Positions 1-8,236 of a stretch of 35,028 nucleotides of DNA are shown here, piece after piece (the stretch's first letter is position 1; the number at the start of each line of letters is the position of its first letter). The position numbers were made by a program, and so were the translations under genes. This DNA is from Verrucomicrobiota bacterium (GTDB lineage Bacteria > Verrucomicrobiota > Verrucomicrobiia > Opitutales > UBA953): NCBI GenBank assembly GCA_026397965.1, contig JAPLTU010000051.1, forward strand, positions 12,077 to 47,104. Reading direction: 5' to 3'. The notes below the pieces were generated by a model, which worked only from the letters and a program-made list of their open reading frames with translations, was not told where the DNA came from and ran no database searches.

Positions 1-555
1 AATCAATTAAAGGCTCACCTAAATCCTGGGGGATTAATTCTGATCCTTGAGCCCGCACTCCGCGTCACCGCCCAGCGCCTGCAAAGATTAAGCGATGAGG
101 TAAGTGCCCAAGGTGTTCTCACGCGGATAGGGTCCGATCTCGACGATGACGTCTGCGCCCAGTTGCTTGGGGCGGAACATTGGAATCACGAAGCCCGTGC
201 CTGGAAGACCCCTGATTCGACAGATTTCGTCAATCGCCGGCTGCATCGCGATCTGCGCGAAATTAAATACGCTTTTGCGGTTTTCACTTCTGCGACGGTC
301 GCGCCACTGCCCGCGCAATGCGCGCGATTGGTCTCCGACGTTCAGATCATCAAAGGTCTCCTTCGTTTCATCACGGTTCGACAGGGTCTGATCGAAGCCG
401 TGGAAGTGCCGACCCGCGGTCTCTCAAAGCATGAAGTCAAGAAATTGGCAGCCCAGTTCGGACGGGGAGATGTCGTGCGTCACGACCAACCGCCGGCCGC
501 CAAGATACGTCTGGCCAAATCGGGTGATTTCGAGGTTTTTTGGGCACCCCGATGA
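1..555 (+). CDS. Rsm22-like SAM-dependent methyltransferase, C-terminal part (5' end outside window)
   Basis: The reading frame is open from base 1 to the TGA at 553-555 and has no start in the window, so the gene is truncated by the window edge; 184 codons are visible. Near its left end it reads LNPGGLILILEPA, the strand-loop-strand that follows the SAM fold core in class I methyltransferases. The rest aligns by eye with the C-terminal part of the Rsm22 (small ribosomal subunit assembly methyltransferase) family: a region corresponding to the DWCHF box, an LHRxLREIKYAF stretch resembling its RLHR/K segment, and a final beta-rich part ending in KLAAQFGRGDVV, like the family's RxxRKxxWGD ending. 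The cysteines typical of that family are mostly missing: one remains at codon 52, and the box reads HWNH. The family call comes from memory of the pattern and is moderate; a generic methyltransferase is the alternative. ppk1 follows 69 bases downstream in the same direction. Confidence 0.5.
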   Translation, partial: NQLKAHLNPGGLILILEPALRVTAQRLQRLSDEVSAQGVLTRIGSDLDDDVCAQLLGAEHWNHEARAWKTPDSTDFVNRRLHRDLREIKYAFAVFTSATVAPLPAQCARLVSDVQIIKGLLRFITVRQGLIEAVEVPTRGLSKHEVKKLAAQFGRGDVVRHDQPPAAKIRLAKSGDFEVFWAPR

Positions 556-590
556 TTTTTGCCGGAACGTAACACGTCGAATGCCCATAT

Positions 591-619
591 TTAACCATTT
601 CTGGGCAGTAATTTACGAT
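591..619 (+). promoter_or_regulatory. Candidate sigma70-type promoter of ppk1
   Basis: TTAACC (591-596) and TACGAT (614-619) are separated by 17 bases. The -10 box ends 5 bases before the ppk1 ATG at 625, so transcription would start at or next to the start codon and give a leaderless mRNA. Both boxes match the consensus at only 4 of 6 positions, so this is tentative. Confidence 0.35.
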
Positions 620-624
620 AAAAT

Positions 625-2760
625 ATGGATTATTCATCGCTCCCGGCTACAATTAACAGTTTGGCAACTTCATCCCCAACCGTCATGGACATGTTTAATC
701 GCGAGCTCAGTTGGCTCAGCTTTGACCGCCGCGTACTCGAATTGGCCGAAGACGTCTCCGTCCCTTTGCTCGAAAGAGTCCGGTTCCTTTCGATCGTCAG
801 TTCGAACCTCGACGAGTTTTTCGAGATTCGCATCGCCGGTATTATGCAACAGGAAGAGTCCGCAAGCCACCCGGCGACCCGCGACTTCCTTCTGGAGGTT
901 TTACAAAAGACCCGCGAACTTGTCGATGCCCAGCAGGATTGCTGGAAGGACCAATTATTACCCGCGTTGGTCGCACAAGGCATTCTGGTAAAGTCGCGCG
1001 CCGAGCTTGACTCGCAGGATCGACAGGTGCTTTCGACCTTGTTTGACCGGGAGATTTTTCCGGGTCTAACCCCGTTGGCAATCGATCCTTCCCACCCCTT
1101 TCCTGTTTTGACGAACAAGGGGCTTTACCTCTTGGTATTGCTGAAGGATCCGGTGAATGGCGAGGTACGACGTGCGGTTGTGCCCATCCCAAGGATGTTG
1201 CCACGGATCATCGCGATTAACCATGGTTCGCGAAAGCATTTCACCCTCTTAAGCCATGTCGTTCAGTCCTTCATCGACCGGCTGTTCCCAGGATTGGAGC
1301 TCCAAGGCTCTTGGGCTTTCCGGATCACGCGAAATAGCGATCTTTACGTGGACGAGGACGAAGCGGGAAATATTTTAGAAGCGATTGAGGAAGAAATTAG
1401 AAACCTACGCAAGGGTGCTCCGGTTAGGTTAGAAATCGAGAGCGAAGCTCCCGATGAGGAGATGGCATGGTTACTCAAATCAATCGGCTTATCCGCCGAT
1501 AATGCTTTCAAGATTCCAGGTCCGGTTAATATGCTGCGCTTAGCCAGTCTGATTGATCTCGTCGGCCGTCCCGACCTGCTCTACCCTAATTTTGCGGCGG
1601 TCGTGCAACCGGAACTAGCCGACGCATCCAAGCTTTTTCAACGCATCGCCAAGCAGGATTACCTGCTGCATCACCCTTATGAATCCTTTATGCCTGTCGT
1701 GGAATTTATCCGTCAGGCCGCCCGCGATGAAGCAGTCGTGGCGATCAAATTGACCCTCTATCGGACGAGTGGCGATTCGCCGGTCGTCGAAGCGCTCAAG
1801 GAGGCTGCCCGCAATGGCAAGCAAGTGACCGCTCTCGTCGAATTGCGTGCCCGCTTTGATGAACTGAATAACATCGAATGGGCCCGTCAGCTGGAGGAAG
1901 CTGGTGCGCATGTGGTTTACGGGCTCGCCGGACTTAAGACGCACTGCAAGGCCTGCTTGGTCGTGCGGCAGGAAAAGGGCGGATTGCGTCGGTATGCGCA
2001 CTTAGGGACGGGCAATTACAACCCCAAGACCGCCCGGATCTACACCGACTTCTCTTTGTTTACGGCGGATGAAGCCATCACCACCGAGGTCGGGTTATTA
2101 TTTAATGTGCTCACGGGCAACCTGGGTCGTCCAGTTTTTAAACACTTACTCATCGCGCCCTTTAACCTCGCGCTCCGGACGGTCGAGCTAATCAACGCCG
2201 AAACGGCGGCCGCCAAGTCCGGCCAGAAAGCTTCTATCTTCGCCAAGGTGAACAGTTTGGTCGACCCGGATGTGATCAACGCACTCTATCGGGCATCTCA
2301 GGCGGGAGTGAAAGTGGAGATTATCGTCCGCGGAATCTGTTGTTTGATTCCTGGGCTCCCGGGTAAAAGTGAAAACATCAGGGTTCGCAGCTTCCTGGGT
2401 CGCTTCCTCGAACATAGTCGAATGTTCCGTTACGAGAATACGGCGGGCGAACCCATCATCTTGATGGGTAGTGCCGATTGGATGCCGCGTAATTTCGAAC
2501 GCCGCGTAGAGTGCATCTTTCCGATTACTAATAAAATCTTACGTCGACGCTTGGAGCAGGAAATCATCCAGACCTACGCCACTCATTTCGGGGATGCGAA
2601 AAGCCTGCAACCTGATGGCAGTTATGTCGCGTGCGCGGCGGAAGGACGAGTCGCTCCGACCGCCCAGGATTTCTTCCTTCGTCTGGCCCGGAATCATCAA
2701 GCCGAAGTCGTTACCGCGCCGAAGAAGGACCGAAGCAAATCCGTTCCACGGCGGCGTTAA
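625..2760 (+). CDS. ppk1: Polyphosphate kinase 1
   Basis: Makes inorganic polyphosphate reversibly from ATP through a phosphohistidine intermediate; PPK1 is usually a membrane-associated homotetramer. The 711-residue product has the family's usual length and order: the N-terminal FNRELSWLSFDRRVLE segment (around residues 22-37), the head domain, and two phospholipase-D-like C-terminal domains. H459 in RYAHLGTGNYN matches the conserved histidine corresponding to E. coli His435, and H597 in FLEHSRMF matches the second conserved histidine (E. coli His592). The ATG at 625 is used; an in-frame ATG at 685 just before FNRELSW is possible. No Shine-Dalgarno sequence precedes 625, but a -10-like box lies 5 bases upstream. 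The last residues form a short basic tail (KSVPRRR). The 3' end overlaps the convergent lpxK gene by 50 bases. Confidence 0.96.
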   Translation: MDYSSLPATINSLATSSPTVMDMFNRELSWLSFDRRVLELAEDVSVPLLERVRFLSIVSSNLDEFFEIRIAGIMQQEESASHPATRDFLLEVLQKTRELVDAQQDCWKDQLLPALVAQGILVKSRAELDSQDRQVLSTLFDREIFPGLTPLAIDPSHPFPVLTNKGLYLLVLLKDPVNGEVRRAVVPIPRMLPRIIAINHGSRKHFTLLSHVVQSFIDRLFPGLELQGSWAFRITRNSDLYVDEDEAGNILEAIEEEIRNLRKGAPVRLEIESEAPDEEMAWLLKSIGLSADNAFKIPGPVNMLRLASLIDLVGRPDLLYPNFAAVVQPELADASKLFQRIAKQDYLLHHPYESFMPVVEFIRQAARDEAVVAIKLTLYRTSGDSPVVEALKEAARNGKQVTALVELRARFDELNNIEWARQLEEAGAHVVYGLAGLKTHCKACLVVRQEKGGLRRYAHLGTGNYNPKTARIYTDFSLFTADEAITTEVGLLFNVLTGNLGRPVFKHLLIAPFNLALRTVELINAETAAAKSGQKASIFAKVNSLVDPDVINALYRASQAGVKVEIIVRGICCLIPGLPGKSENIRVRSFLGRFLEHSRMFRYENTAGEPIILMGSADWMPRNFERRVECIFPITNKILRRRLEQEIIQTYATHFGDAKSLQPDGSYVACAAEGRVAPTAQDFFLRLARNHQAEVVTAPKKDRSKSVPRRR

Positions 2761-3913
2761 AGCCTTCGGGGTCGCCTAAGATTTCAACTTCCAGCCTGAC
2801 GTACATCAGCGGGATGGGTGGGTTAAAACGGCCTTGGAGGCGCACCGCATCTTTTTCGGTGGTGACAATCATCTCTGCCTTATAACGTAAGGCCTGCTCG
2901 AGCACCTCGTCTAAGTCTTCATCGTTGAAATCATGGTGGTCTAAGAAACGTCGCTTGGAAACGAGGACAGCCCCTTGGGCGATTAACGTTTCCTCAAAGC
3001 GCTCCGGGGTGGCGATACCGGAGAAAGCCATCACGCGGCGGCCCACTAGATGGGATAAGGGCGAGCTCTTCCCATGGTCGACCGCAATCAATTCTTGTGG
3101 GCTATGGGCGCAGGCGATGATTTCCACCTTGGGATTATGTTTCTTGATTAAAGCGATTAATTGAGGGTCAGGTCGGCCAGATGATTTGGTCAAGAAGATG
3201 TAAGAAGCCCGGCTGAGATTAGAAATCGGCTCTCGCAGAATGCCCCGCGGGAGCAACGAACCGTTGCCGAACGGATCGCGACTATCCACTAAGAGCAGGT
3301 TGATCTGACCCCGTAAGGGTAGGTATTGTAAGCCGTCATCAAGCAGGATCGTATCAACCCCGAATTGCCTCAGGGCAAAGCGCCCGCCCTCGACTCGGTC
3401 ACGATCGACAATCACCACGACCCCTTCGGCGGCTAAATTTCGGGCTAACATATAGGGCTCATCCCCGGCTTCATCTGGGCCCACTAAGACCGCTTTACCG
3501 TCAGAAACAACTAAGGGTGCCGGCCGGTTACCTTGCACGATCCAGCGCCAAAACCGTTTAAACATCGAATCTGAGGCTCCTTTATAACCGCGCGATAAAA
3601 TAGCGACCCTCCGCCCTCTTCGGGCAAGAACTTGAGCCATTTTAAGGACAACGGGGGTCTTGCCAGTGCCTCCTACGGTCAAATTCCCGACCACTACGAC
3701 CTTACAGCCCAGGGGGGTATCCCTAAAAAGGCGGTTACGATAGAGCCAGAGGCGCAGACGTACGATCACCTCAAAAACCCATGAAAGAACCCGTAGAAAG
3801 CCCCCTAATAGCCGTGCTCCCATACCCTGTTGGCGCTCGTAAACAACGTCCACGGCATAGCTCGCAATAGCCTCTCCTAGAGACGAAAAGAACCCTCGAT
3901 GTTTCGCGGACAT
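2711..3913 (-). CDS. lpxK: Tetraacyldisaccharide 4'-kinase (lipid A biosynthesis)
   Basis: Phosphorylates the 4' position of the tetraacyldisaccharide-1-phosphate lipid A precursor at the inner membrane, the sixth step of the Raetz pathway. The Walker A motif [12 protein letters not shown] (residues 76-87 from the chosen start) is characteristic of LpxK, and the conserved ILSRGYKG follows it. The hydrophobic helical N-terminus (around residues 15-60) fits membrane anchoring. The frame is open as far as an ATG at 3991, which would overlap panD at 3980. The ATG at 3913 is preferred because it avoids that overlap and gives 400 residues; upstream of it are TTGCCT and ATCAAT separated by 17 bases, with ATCAAT 6 bases from the ATG. 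The gene is divergent from panD and convergent with ppk1. Its presence implies an LPS-bearing outer membrane. Confidence 0.93.
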   Translation of the reverse strand: MSAKHRGFFSSLGEAIASYAVDVVYERQQGMGARLLGGFLRVLSWVFEVIVRLRLWLYRNRLFRDTPLGCKVVVVGNLTVGGTGKTPVVLKMAQVLARRGRRVAILSRGYKGASDSMFKRFWRWIVQGNRPAPLVVSDGKAVLVGPDEAGDEPYMLARNLAAEGVVVIVDRDRVEGGRFALRQFGVDTILLDDGLQYLPLRGQINLLLVDSRDPFGNGSLLPRGILREPISNLSRASYIFLTKSSGRPDPQLIALIKKHNPKVEIIACAHSPQELIAVDHGKSSPLSHLVGRRVMAFSGIATPERFEETLIAQGAVLVSKRRFLDHHDFNDEDLDEVLEQALRYKAEMIVTTEKDAVRLQGRFNPPIPLMYVRLEVEILGDPEGFNAAVERICFGPSSAR

Positions 3914-3979
3914 GGACGAATTGATGCAAAGTTGTTTGACGCAGGCAAGCATCCCGATTGAGAAGGACGACCCAGCGCC

Positions 3980-4381
3980 ATGCTTCTCCACCTGTTGCGC
4001 ACCAAATTACTTCGAGCCGAGGTCACCGGCGCCAGGCTCGATTATGAGGGCTCCCTAGCCATCGACCAAGAGCTGATGGCCCTGGTCGGTATGTTACCTT
4101 ATGAGAAGATTCTGGTGGGCAATTTGGCGAGTGGTGAACGTTTTGAGACCTACGCCATACCCGCCCCTGCCGGCACCCGGGAAGTCTGTCTAAATGGCGC
4201 CACCGCCCATCTCGGCCGCCCCGGCGACCTCCTGGTAGTGATGACCTTCGCCGAATTAAGTCCCGAAGAAGCCAAGGGCTGGAAGCCTAAGACGGCGACC
4301 CTGGCCGAGCACAACCGCAGAATTGTTCGTATCGACAACCCGGATGTCTCCGTCGAACTTTTAACTACCTTCCAACGATGA
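3980..4381 (+). CDS. panD: Aspartate 1-decarboxylase
   Basis: Converts L-aspartate to beta-alanine for pantothenate and coenzyme A synthesis. PanD is made as a proenzyme that cleaves itself between Gly24 and Ser25 to create the pyruvoyl cofactor. Here YEGSLAID places G24-S25 exactly at that position when translation starts at 3980, which fixes the start. Other conserved features are the TYAIPAPAG segment and VCLNGATAHLGRPGD near residues 73-87 (E. coli: VNGAAAH). At 133 residues the length is normal. The gene's last four bases (ATGA) overlap the start of the class V aminotransferase gene, so the two are probably translationally coupled. No clear Shine-Dalgarno sequence is seen; GAAGGA lies about 14 bases upstream. 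Confidence 0.96.
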   Translation: MLLHLLRTKLLRAEVTGARLDYEGSLAIDQELMALVGMLPYEKILVGNLASGERFETYAIPAPAGTREVCLNGATAHLGRPGDLLVVMTFAELSPEEAKGWKPKTATLAEHNRRIVRIDNPDVSVELLTTFQR

Positions 4382-5457
4382 GCTATCGTCTTTATATCCC
4401 TGGTCCTTTGACCGTCTCCGACTCGATCGTCCAAGCCATGGGCAAACCCATGATCGGACACCGTTCGGGCGATTTCGTAAAACTTTACAACGATATGCAG
4501 CCCCGGCTGCAGTCGATGTTCTATACCCAGGATCCCGTCTACCTGGCCACCAGCTCCGCCTGGGGCGTGATGGAAGGCGCCCTTCGCAACGTCTGCCGCA
4601 AGGGCGTGCTCAACTGCATGAATGGGGCTTTCTCCGACAAGTGGAACGACGTTGCCAAACGTTGCGGCAAGTACGCCGAAGCCCTCCAGTTCGAATGGGG
4701 CAAGCCCATCGACCCAGCCGCCGTCCGTCAGGCGCTTTCCACAGGTAAGTTCGACTGCATTACTTTTATCCATTCCGAAACCTCAACCGGTACGCTCTCC
4801 CCGATTGCCGATATCATGGCGGTCGTCCGCGAGTTTCCTGATGTCATTTCGATCGCGGACACGGTCAGCTCCTTCTCGACCATCCCGATCAAGAAAGACG
4901 AACTCGGCATCGATATCTTTCTTACCGGATCTCAGAAGGCCCTGGCCCTACCGCCTGGTCTGGCAATCTTCGCTGTCAGCGAACGCGCCCGCGCCCGCGC
5001 CAAACAATCGCCCGATCGCGGCTATTACTTCGATCTGATCGAATTCCACGACAATCACGTGAAGGGCATGACCCCTTCGACGCCCTGCATCTCCCTTTTT
5101 TATGGCTTGCAGCAGCGTCTCATCGAGATCGAAGCCGAGGGGCTGGAAAATCGCTTTGCCCGTCACCTGCGTTTGAACGAACGCATGCGCGCCTGGGGCT
5201 CGGCCAAAGGCTTCTCCCTCTTCCCAGAAGTCCAGTTCGGCACCCGTGGGCTTAATTGCTTTAAAAACGACCGGAACACCGACTTGGAACTGCTGAACAA
5301 GACGCTGAAAGCGAAACACAAACTCGTCATCGACGGGGGTTATGGAAAATTAAAAGGTAAGACTTTCCGGATCTCCAATATGGGCGACGAGACCGACGCG
5401 ACCATCACCACTTTAATCGCCGCTCTCGATGACTCCCTTGCCGAGCAAGGAATGTAA
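4378..5457 (+). CDS. PLP-dependent class V aminotransferase (alanine/serine-glyoxylate or aspartate aminotransferase group)
   Basis: A 359-residue fold-type I PLP enzyme of the COG0075 group, which includes serine/alanine-glyoxylate aminotransferases, PucG and archaeal-type aspartate aminotransferases. The N-terminal PGPLTVSDSIVQAM and GHRSGDF segments are typical of this group. K187 in GSQKALALPPGL is the expected Schiff-base lysine, and IADTVSSF contains the aspartate that contacts the pyridine nitrogen. The C-terminal FRISNMG is also family-typical. The amino donor and acceptor cannot be read from the sequence. The 4-base overlap with panD suggests a functional link: an enzyme making aspartate would supply PanD, but this is inference. 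A 31-base gap separates it from topB, which seems to have its own promoter. Confidence 0.85.
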   Translation: MSYRLYIPGPLTVSDSIVQAMGKPMIGHRSGDFVKLYNDMQPRLQSMFYTQDPVYLATSSAWGVMEGALRNVCRKGVLNCMNGAFSDKWNDVAKRCGKYAEALQFEWGKPIDPAAVRQALSTGKFDCITFIHSETSTGTLSPIADIMAVVREFPDVISIADTVSSFSTIPIKKDELGIDIFLTGSQKALALPPGLAIFAVSERARARAKQSPDRGYYFDLIEFHDNHVKGMTPSTPCISLFYGLQQRLIEIEAEGLENRFARHLRLNERMRAWGSAKGFSLFPEVQFGTRGLNCFKNDRNTDLELLNKTLKAKHKLVIDGGYGKLKGKTFRISNMGDETDATITTLIAALDDSLAEQGM

Positions 5458-5475
5458 CCGAATTTGACAATCGGT

Positions 5476-5481
5476 TATAAT
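5476..5481 (+). promoter_or_regulatory. Consensus -10 box (TATAAT) immediately upstream of topB
   Basis: A perfect TATAAT ends 7 bases before the topB ATG at 5489, so the transcript would start at or within a base or two of the start codon. At 17-base spacing the -35 position holds only TGTAAC. A perfect TTGACA occurs at 5464-5469, but it is 6 bases from the -10 box, too close to act as its -35 element. Confidence 0.45.
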
Positions 5482-5488
5482 CCCACGC

Positions 5489-8236
5489 ATGCGCAAGAAA
5501 TCCCCGCAGTCTAAAAACGCCTCTAACGCCCTTACCGGTTCGAAAATCTTGGTCATCGCCGAGAAGCCTTCCGTCGCCGGCGATCTTGCCAAGGTGCTGA
5601 AGGTGCCAAAGTCAGGCGAAATCTTTGAGAACGAAAAGTGGGTGATTAGTTCCTCCATCGGCCACGTGGTGCGCTTGAAGGATCCGCAGGACTTAGATGA
5701 GAAGCTCAAGCGGTGGACTCTGAAAGACCTGCCAATCTTGCCGGAAGGCTTTGATGGTTCCGCCAGTCCTGATATTCTGAAAGCTGTCATTGGCGAACGG
5801 AACAACGGCGATCGGTTTAAACTTCTGAAGAAATTGCTCTCACGTGACGACGTCGGCGAAGTGGTGAATGCCTGCGACGCCGGTCGCGAAGGCGAACTGA
5901 TCTTGCACTACGTCTATCAACTCGCGAAATGCCACCTGCCCTTGAAAAGACTTTGGCTGACGAGCATGACCAATGCGGCGATTGCCGATGGATTTGAACA
6001 TTTGCTGCCTGAATCAGCCAAGGCCGGCTTGTTAGGTTCTGCGATTGGGCGCTCCCAAGCCGATTGGCTGGTGGGCATGAATGGCAGTCGCTTTGCCACC
6101 ATTCGTATCGGCGGTGCCAAACGTGACGTTTTTTCCGTGGGCCGCGTCCAGACCCCCACCCTGATGCTCATCGTGAAGCGCGAACTGGAAATCCGCGGAT
6201 TCGTGCCCAAGACATTTTGGAAGATCGAGGCCGACTTCGGCGTGTCCGCCGGAAATTATCGAGGTGCCGCCCAAGTCCCAGGAGTTGCCGATCGCAAAGA
6301 AGCCGAGCGCTTCTATGATGAAGCCCAGGCGAAGCAGGTCGCCGAGGAAGCCCTCAAGCGGGGTCAGGGTATTGCCACCGACGAACGTAAGCCCAAGAAG
6401 GAAAGCGCCCCGCGTCTTTTCGACCTGACGACTCTTCAGCGTGAAGGTAATCGCCGGTTTGGTTTCTCTGCCAAGACGACACTGGGGGTTGCGCAGGCTC
6501 TTTACGAAAAACATAAAGCCCTCACCTACCCTCGGACCGATTCGCAGTACTTGCCTGAGGATTACGTGCCTAATGCCAAGTCCGTCTTACAGTCGCTGGA
6601 TGGCGCCCACGCTTCCGGTATCTATGCCAAGGAGGCCTTAAGGAACGGTTGGGTGGATTCCGCGGGACGGCGCGTTTTTGATAATAAGAAAGTCAGCGAT
6701 CACTTTGCCATCATTCCCACCGGCACGGTCCCTCACGGTCTGACTGAGGTCGAACAAAAGATCTACGATTTGGTCGTGCGGCGTTTCGTGGGGGTCTTTT
6801 TCCCGATGGCTGAGTTTGAGGAGACGGTCCGGACTACGATGGTCGGCTCCCACGCTTTCCGCACGACCGGAAAGGTTCTGGTGATCGCGGGTTGGCGTGC
6901 AGTCTGGGGTCAAGAAGCCGAAGCCGAAGAAGATAAGGACAAAGAAGGTGCAGCCAGTTTGCCAGCCCTCACCGCTCCTGACGGCACTCCCGCCAAGGCC
7001 AAGGTGCACGAAGTGAACGTCAAGGAAGACGCCACGAAGCCGCCGGCCCGTTATAATGAAGCCTCTTTGCTCGGTGCGATGGAGAATGCCGGTAAGCTCG
7101 TCGACGACGAGGCTTTGGCCGAAGCCATGAAAGAGCGCGGTCTCGGCACCCCGGCGACCCGGGCTGCCACGATCGAACAGCTCCTCACCCAGATTTATAT
7201 CGAGCGCCAGGGCAAGGAACTCGTGCCCTTATCCAAGGCATTTCAGCTGCATCAGTTCTTACACGCCAAGGGCATGGCCTTCCTCACCGAACCCCAGCTC
7301 ACCGGCGAATGGGAATACAAGCTCAAGCAAATTGAACACGGTAAACTTACCGCCAAGGAATTCATCGCCGAGATCAAGGAACAGGTTAAGGTTATGGTAG
7401 CCGCTGGGGCCGAAGAATTACCTTCCGCCGCGCTCGAGCCGGAAGTCCTTTCACCCACTGACGGAAAGCCTCTCTTGACCAACGGTGAGAAATATTTCTC
7501 CCAAGACGCCACGGGCGCCACTCATCGGCCTAAGCTCACCATCTATGTGGCGATGAATGGGCACACGATTACCCCGGCGGAAGTCGCGGAACTCGTCGAC
7601 CAACGTCGCATCGGTCCTTTCAGCGACTTTAAGTCGATGAAATCAGGTAAGAATTTCACCGGCTTCATCGACCTGGTAGACGAAGATATCATTAAGGCGA
7701 ACAAGGCTGCCGAGGCAAAGGCGGCCCAAACTCCTGCTGAAACCAAGCCGGAAGGCGCTGAAGACGAGACGAAGCCGGCCAAAGCACCTCGTAAGACCAA
7801 GCCCAAGGCTTTGAGTGGTAAGTTGAAGGCCATCCTCTACTTCCCGCCGCGCGAGGGCGCTGACGGCAATCCTGATGCCTTTGAGACCGCTTGGCCGGTG
7901 CTCGGTATCTGCCCAGTCAGCGGATTGCAGGTTCAGCAGACGCCCACTGCCGGGTATCGGGTTTGCCCCCAGAAAGCCAAAGAGGCGGGAGCGAAGAAAA
8001 CTTTCAGCCTGAACCAGGAGATGCTTAAATGCCCGATCTCGCCCGAAGATATCTCGCGTTTATTAAACGAGGGAAAGACGGGGCTGAAGAAATTTGTTTC
8101 CAACCGAACCAGAAGGACCTTTGAAGCGTTCCTGATCGCCGATAAATCCAAAGGCTGGTGGTTCGAATTCCCTCCTCGTAAGCCGCGGGTTCCCAAGGGG
8201 GAGAAAAAGACCGAAAGTAGCAACGAGCCGTTCTGA
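5489..8236 (+). CDS. topB: DNA topoisomerase III (type IA)
   Basis: Relaxes and decatenates DNA through a transient 5'-phosphotyrosine break in one strand. The 915-residue protein has an N-terminal Toprim domain (VIAEKPSVA near residue 24 and ACDAGREGELI near residue 130, with the metal-binding acidic residues). The catalytic Y347 lies in LTYPRTDSQYLP, the topoisomerase III form of the motif rather than the YMRTDS form of topoisomerase I. ERGLGTPATRAATIE marks the later core domain. Two acidic or Lys/Ala-rich insertions are seen, near residues 475-500 and 735-775. The C-terminus carries diverged repeats of the topoisomerase C-terminal type, with GPFSDFKSMKSGKNFTGFI and KKFVSNRTRRTFEAFL as related units, and few cysteines, so no clear zinc ribbons. 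The ATG at 5489 fits the adjacent -10 box. The stop codon abuts the stop of the convergent gene with no base between. Confidence 0.93.
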   Translation: MRKKSPQSKNASNALTGSKILVIAEKPSVAGDLAKVLKVPKSGEIFENEKWVISSSIGHVVRLKDPQDLDEKLKRWTLKDLPILPEGFDGSASPDILKAVIGERNNGDRFKLLKKLLSRDDVGEVVNACDAGREGELILHYVYQLAKCHLPLKRLWLTSMTNAAIADGFEHLLPESAKAGLLGSAIGRSQADWLVGMNGSRFATIRIGGAKRDVFSVGRVQTPTLMLIVKRELEIRGFVPKTFWKIEADFGVSAGNYRGAAQVPGVADRKEAERFYDEAQAKQVAEEALKRGQGIATDERKPKKESAPRLFDLTTLQREGNRRFGFSAKTTLGVAQALYEKHKALTYPRTDSQYLPEDYVPNAKSVLQSLDGAHASGIYAKEALRNGWVDSAGRRVFDNKKVSDHFAIIPTGTVPHGLTEVEQKIYDLVVRRFVGVFFPMAEFEETVRTTMVGSHAFRTTGKVLVIAGWRAVWGQEAEAEEDKDKEGAASLPALTAPDGTPAKAKVHEVNVKEDATKPPARYNEASLLGAMENAGKLVDDEALAEAMKERGLGTPATRAATIEQLLTQIYIERQGKELVPLSKAFQLHQFLHAKGMAFLTEPQLTGEWEYKLKQIEHGKLTAKEFIAEIKEQVKVMVAAGAEELPSAALEPEVLSPTDGKPLLTNGEKYFSQDATGATHRPKLTIYVAMNGHTITPAEVAELVDQRRIGPFSDFKSMKSGKNFTGFIDLVDEDIIKANKAAEAKAAQTPAETKPEGAEDETKPAKAPRKTKPKALSGKLKAILYFPPREGADGNPDAFETAWPVLGICPVSGLQVQQTPTAGYRVCPQKAKEAGAKKTFSLNQEMLKCPISPEDISRLLNEGKTGLKKFVSNRTRRTFEAFLIADKSKGWWFEFPPRKPRVPKGEKKTESSNEPF

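Noticed and set aside
88-318. Minus-strand open frame at the left end
   Set aside because: Antisense shadow of the Rsm22-like coding frame; no family features.
3914-3991. Longer lpxK start at 3991
   Set aside because: It would overlap the panD start on the other strand; panD's start is fixed by the Gly24-Ser25 position.
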